This document shows, piece after piece, positions 61,469 to 64,000 of a stretch of 64,000 bases of DNA. Positions within the stretch are counted from its first letter, which is position 1. Every line of letters begins with the position of its first letter. The notes beneath the pieces were generated by a model that did not search any database, was not told the DNA's origin, and worked only from the letters and a program-made list of their open reading frames with translations. A program made the position numbers and the translations under genes. Origin of the DNA: Neiella holothuriorum (lineage in GTDB: Bacteria > Pseudomonadota > Gammaproteobacteria > Enterobacterales > Neiellaceae); the NCBI RefSeq assembly GCF_019457915.1, contig NZ_JAHZSS010000013.1, positions 1 through 64,000 of the forward strand, given 5' to 3'.

Positions 61469-64000
61469 TAAACGGTACTTCCTTTGACTGCTTTTCCTTT
61501 AATAACCAGATACGCCAAAATCGGCACCACAATTAAGCTTGAAATGGTCGATACAGACAGCCCGCTAATAATGACCCAGCCAAGCGGCGCCCATAGTTTG
61601 CCGCCAAATAGCGTCAAGGGTAATAAGCCAACGATAGTGGTTAACGTTGTTAAAGTTATTGGCGTTAATCGAGTCGCGCTGGCAGCTACAACAGCCTGCT
61701 CTGCAGGCATGTTTTGGCGGCGATTGTAGTTGACGGTGTCAACCAGAATGATGGCGTTGTTGACGACGATTCCAAATAAGCTGATTAAGCCGACAAACGC
61801 CATCATCGAGAAACTGTACCCGGTAAGCAATAAGCCTGCGATTGCGCCTGCTACCGCAAATGGAATCGAAGCGAAAATGACCACAGGCTGAATAATGCTG
61901 CGGAATTGGAACACCAGCAGGGCAAAAATACCTAAGCCGGCTATCAGCATGATGTGACTCAAGCCAGCAAAGTTTTCACTACGAGATTCCTCCTCGCCGC
62001 CGACTTCATAATGCACACCTGCAGGCATTGCGTAATTATCCAAATAGGCAATAGCTTGAGCGGTAAGTGCCGCGACACTATGGCCAGCGGCCACGTCACC
62101 CGAGACCTTACTGTTTCGCAATTTTTGGTAGTGGAAAAATTCCGGATGACCATTGCTGAGCTGCGGTTGAACAAACTGATTGAGCGGAATTAAGTTGCCC
62201 TCGTTGCTAGCAACGTCGATTTGCGCTATCTCGGAAAATGATGGCGAAAAGCCTTTGACTTGAACGGGGTACGAGTCGCCTTTGTCATCTTTTAAGGTGC
62301 CCACATCGCGGCCGGTCAATACCGTTTTCAGGGTTTGATCAAAGGTGGCAACATCAACACCGGTCAATGCCAATGTGTCGAATTGGATGTTCAAATCCAG
62401 CTCTACTTGCGGTTCACCGATGCTATTACGAACGTTGACGACGCCCTCGGTGGTTCTGAGCATGTGCGCTAAGTCTCTGGACACTTGCTGGACATCGTCA
62501 ATTTCATTACCCACGATGCGAATGGTGATTGGCGGATCGGTTACGGGCCCTTGTTGAAATTCTTTGACTGTAATTTCCGCTTCAGAATATTGCGCAAAAT
62601 GTTGTCGCCACTCCGTCAGTAGTTCAGCAACACCGTCGGCATCGTAATGTTCAAGTAGGACCAGAATTTGGGCGTAGTTTGACTGCCCTCGGCGAGGGAT
62701 TTCGTTGTAGTAAATGCGTGGATTGGCATTTCCGATGTTGAGGGCGACTGACTTAACCGCTTTGTTTTGAGCGACAAAGTCTGCGACATCTTGAGTGATG
62801 GCATTAGTTTCATGCAGCGCGGTGTTCGGCGGCGCTTGAACATCGACAAGTACCATCGGCTTTTCCGCTTTTGGAAAAAGCGCTAAACCAACCCGCGGGA
62901 ACAAACTCATTCCGCCGGCCATTACCAATATCGCAACAATCATGGTGGGTGTTTTGTGCTTGAGTGTGCTGTGCAGTAACGAGCTGTAAGTGCCCATAGC
63001 AAAATGGTTGATTGGCCTTTGCAGCGACCATTTTGGCTCGGCTGATTTGGCCATTAATTTGCTGGCCATCAAGGGGGTTAACGTTAGTGACAGTAATAAC
63101 GAAACGACTAAAACCAAGCTCACAGTGACGGGCATGGAGCGCATGAAATCGCCACTTGAGCTTTCCAGCAGCAACATGGGTAAAAACGCAAATACAGTGG
63201 TAAAGGTGCCAATGGCACTTGCCATACCCACCCGACTGGCGCCTTCTTTGGCGGCTTCTAAAGTGGATAAACCTTGTCCGGCTGTTCGGTGGACACTTTC
63301 GGTTACCACAATGGCGTCATCGACCAACAAACCGAGCGCAATAATGAGCCCAACAATGGACATTTGCTCTAAGCCAAAACCTGACATGTCCAGCAAGCCG
63401 ATGGCGATGGCAAATGACAATGGTACGGTGACTGTAATTAATAGTGACGGCCGTGCGCCAAGGAACAGTAGCGATAGAACTGCCACTAGCACCAAACCTT
63501 GGGCAAGGTTGACGAAAAAGCCATTGACCCGCTGTTCAACACTCTCTGACTGGTTAAAAATCAGTTCTACTTGAATGTTTTGATCTTGGTAGCTGGATTT
63601 AAACTGATCGACTTCAGCCAGTAGAGTGTCGGTTAATTCGAAAATGTTCCCGCCTGCGGCTTGTTCAACCGTCACAAACACCACAGGTTTCCCTTCGAAG
63701 TAAGCTAAATAGGTTGGCTCATCGGAGGCATAATCAACATGGGCGACATCTGATATTTTGATGGGCGAGTGCTCACCTTTAAACACGATGCTGTTGCGCA
63801 CTTCTTCTAGGTTTTGATAGTTACCGCTAGCGTTTACGTTAAAGCGTCGCTCGCTGGCATCAACAAAGCCTGGTGTTAAGTTATCTGCGCGTGAAGCCAA
63901 CGCTTCTGATACCTGATTAATACTCAGGCCGTATTGCTTTAATCGCTCAGGCAGTACCGCTACTTCAACAATTTGATCTGGTAAGCCCCAGCGCTCAGAT
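61468..64000 (-). CDS. RND-family efflux permease (5' end outside the window)
   Basis: The frame remains open to base 64000; the TTG at 63900 is internal. The visible 844 aa cover most of an AcrB-like permease. Seen are the periplasmic WGLPDQIVEVAVLPERLKQY and ALASRADN at the beginning, the TM4 proton-relay pair LGLLVDDAIVVTES, and the TM10-12 region FGIVVNNAIILVDTVNYNRR with TTIVGLLPLTLFGG. It pumps drugs, lipids or other hydrophobic substrates with a periplasmic adaptor, whose gene would lie beyond the right edge. Coupled to prsK by the TAATG overlap. Confidence 0.9.
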   Translation of the reverse strand, partial: SERWGLPDQIVEVAVLPERLKQYGLSINQVSEALASRADNLTPGFVDASERRFNVNASGNYQNLEEVRNSIVFKGEHSPIKISDVAHVDYASDEPTYLAYFEGKPVVFVTVEQAAGGNIFELTDTLLAEVDQFKSSYQDQNIQVELIFNQSESVEQRVNGFFVNLAQGLVLVAVLSLLFLGARPSLLITVTVPLSFAIAIGLLDMSGFGLEQMSIVGLIIALGLLVDDAIVVTESVHRTAGQGLSTLEAAKEGASRVGMASAIGTFTTVFAFLPMLLLESSSGDFMRSMPVTVSLVLVVSLLLSLTLTPLMASKLMAKSAEPKWSLQRPINHFAMGTYSSLLHSTLKHKTPTMIVAILVMAGGMSLFPRVGLALFPKAEKPMVLVDVQAPPNTALHETNAITQDVADFVAQNKAVKSVALNIGNANPRIYYNEIPRRGQSNYAQILVLLEHYDADGVAELLTEWRQHFAQYSEAEITVKEFQQGPVTDPPITIRIVGNEIDDVQQVSRDLAHMLRTTEGVVNVRNSIGEPQVELDLNIQFDTLALTGVDVATFDQTLKTVLTGRDVGTLKDDKGDSYPVQVKGFSPSFSEIAQIDVASNEGNLIPLNQFVQPQLSNGHPEFFHYQKLRNSKVSGDVAAGHSVAALTAQAIAYLDNYAMPAGVHYEVGGEEESRSENFAGLSHIMLIAGLGIFALLVFQFRSIIQPVVIFASIPFAVAGAIAGLLLTGYSFSMMAFVGLISLFGIVVNNAIILVDTVNYNRRQNMPAEQAVVAASATRLTPITLTTLTTIVGLLPLTLFGGKLWAPLGWVIISGLSVSTISSLIVVPILAYLVIKGKAVKGSTV

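Noticed and set aside
63868-63900. RND permease starting at TTG 63900
   Set aside because: The frame continues in both sequence and family similarity to the right edge, so this is an internal codon.

Overview
The window looks like a chromosomal segment from a Gram-negative bacterium, most likely a marine or aquatic gammaproteobacterium. The evidence is a lipoprotein-rich outer-membrane export machinery, a Tat substrate, an RND pump, a sigma54 activator and a near-complete exosortase A (XrtA/EpsH)/PEP-CTERM exopolysaccharide (EPS) system. I cannot name the genus from sequence alone. Base composition looks even throughout. I saw no insertion sequence, integrase, tRNA, rRNA or CRISPR array.

Layout. 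(1) 1-4.8 kb: two terminators, an unknown 391-aa protein, a DAACS-type symporter behind a structured leader, a periplasmic trypsin-like protease, and a PEP-CTERM protein with a well-formed sigma54 promoter and a strong terminator. (2) 4.9-7.7 kb (minus strand): nitroreductase-like, ThiF/E1-like and PEP-CTERM-associated GNAT acyltransferase genes, which look like a small biosynthetic operon. (3) 8-10.7 kb: the TPR lipoprotein PrsT. (4) 10.9-14 kb: a BioF2-type GNAT protein and two glycosyltransferases. (5) 14.2-38.5 kb (plus strand): one very long, tightly packed EPS operon. It holds glycosyltransferases, a flippase, a Wzy/ligase-like protein, an XrtA-type amidotransferase, a FemAB-like protein, two sulfotransferases, many O-acyltransferases, a membrane transglutaminase-like protein, a polysaccharide-lyase-like protein, and an acyltransferase split by an in-frame amber codon. 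(6) 38.5-48.8 kb (minus strand): the core XrtA operon, running from the priming sugar transferase through deacetylase, glycosyltransferase, exosortase-EpsI, FkbM methyltransferase, acetyltransferase, beta-helix protein, MBOAT and AlgJ-like SGNH protein. (7) 49-54.6 kb (plus strand): EPS export lipoprotein, chain-length protein, tyrosine autokinase with a YG-repeat tail, outer-membrane barrel and ExeA-like ATPase. (8) 54.6-57.8 kb (minus strand): a Tat-exported Cys-rich protein followed by PqqD-like, HprK-related kinase A and nucleotidyltransferase genes. (9) 58-64 kb (minus strand): RND permease (open at the window edge), prsK and prsR.

How it works together (inference from known families). 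The priming transferase and the glycosyltransferases build a lipid-linked repeat. This is decorated by acetyl, probably sulfate and amino/amide groups, flipped by a Wzx-type protein, polymerised, and exported through a Wza/Wzc-like apparatus. XrtA cleaves PEP-CTERM proteins and probably transfers them to a carrier. PrsK/PrsR is a sigma54-dependent two-component system, and the PEP-CTERM gene in this window carries the kind of promoter PrsR would act on.

The most interesting loci for follow-up are the Tat-PqqD-HprK-nucleotidyltransferase operon, the acyltransferase-ThiF-nitroreductase trio, the membrane transglutaminase-like protein in the EPS operon, the dual-coding YG hexanucleotide repeat, and the alternative hairpins before the symporter. 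Family names come from recognising conserved motifs by eye. No database search was run.
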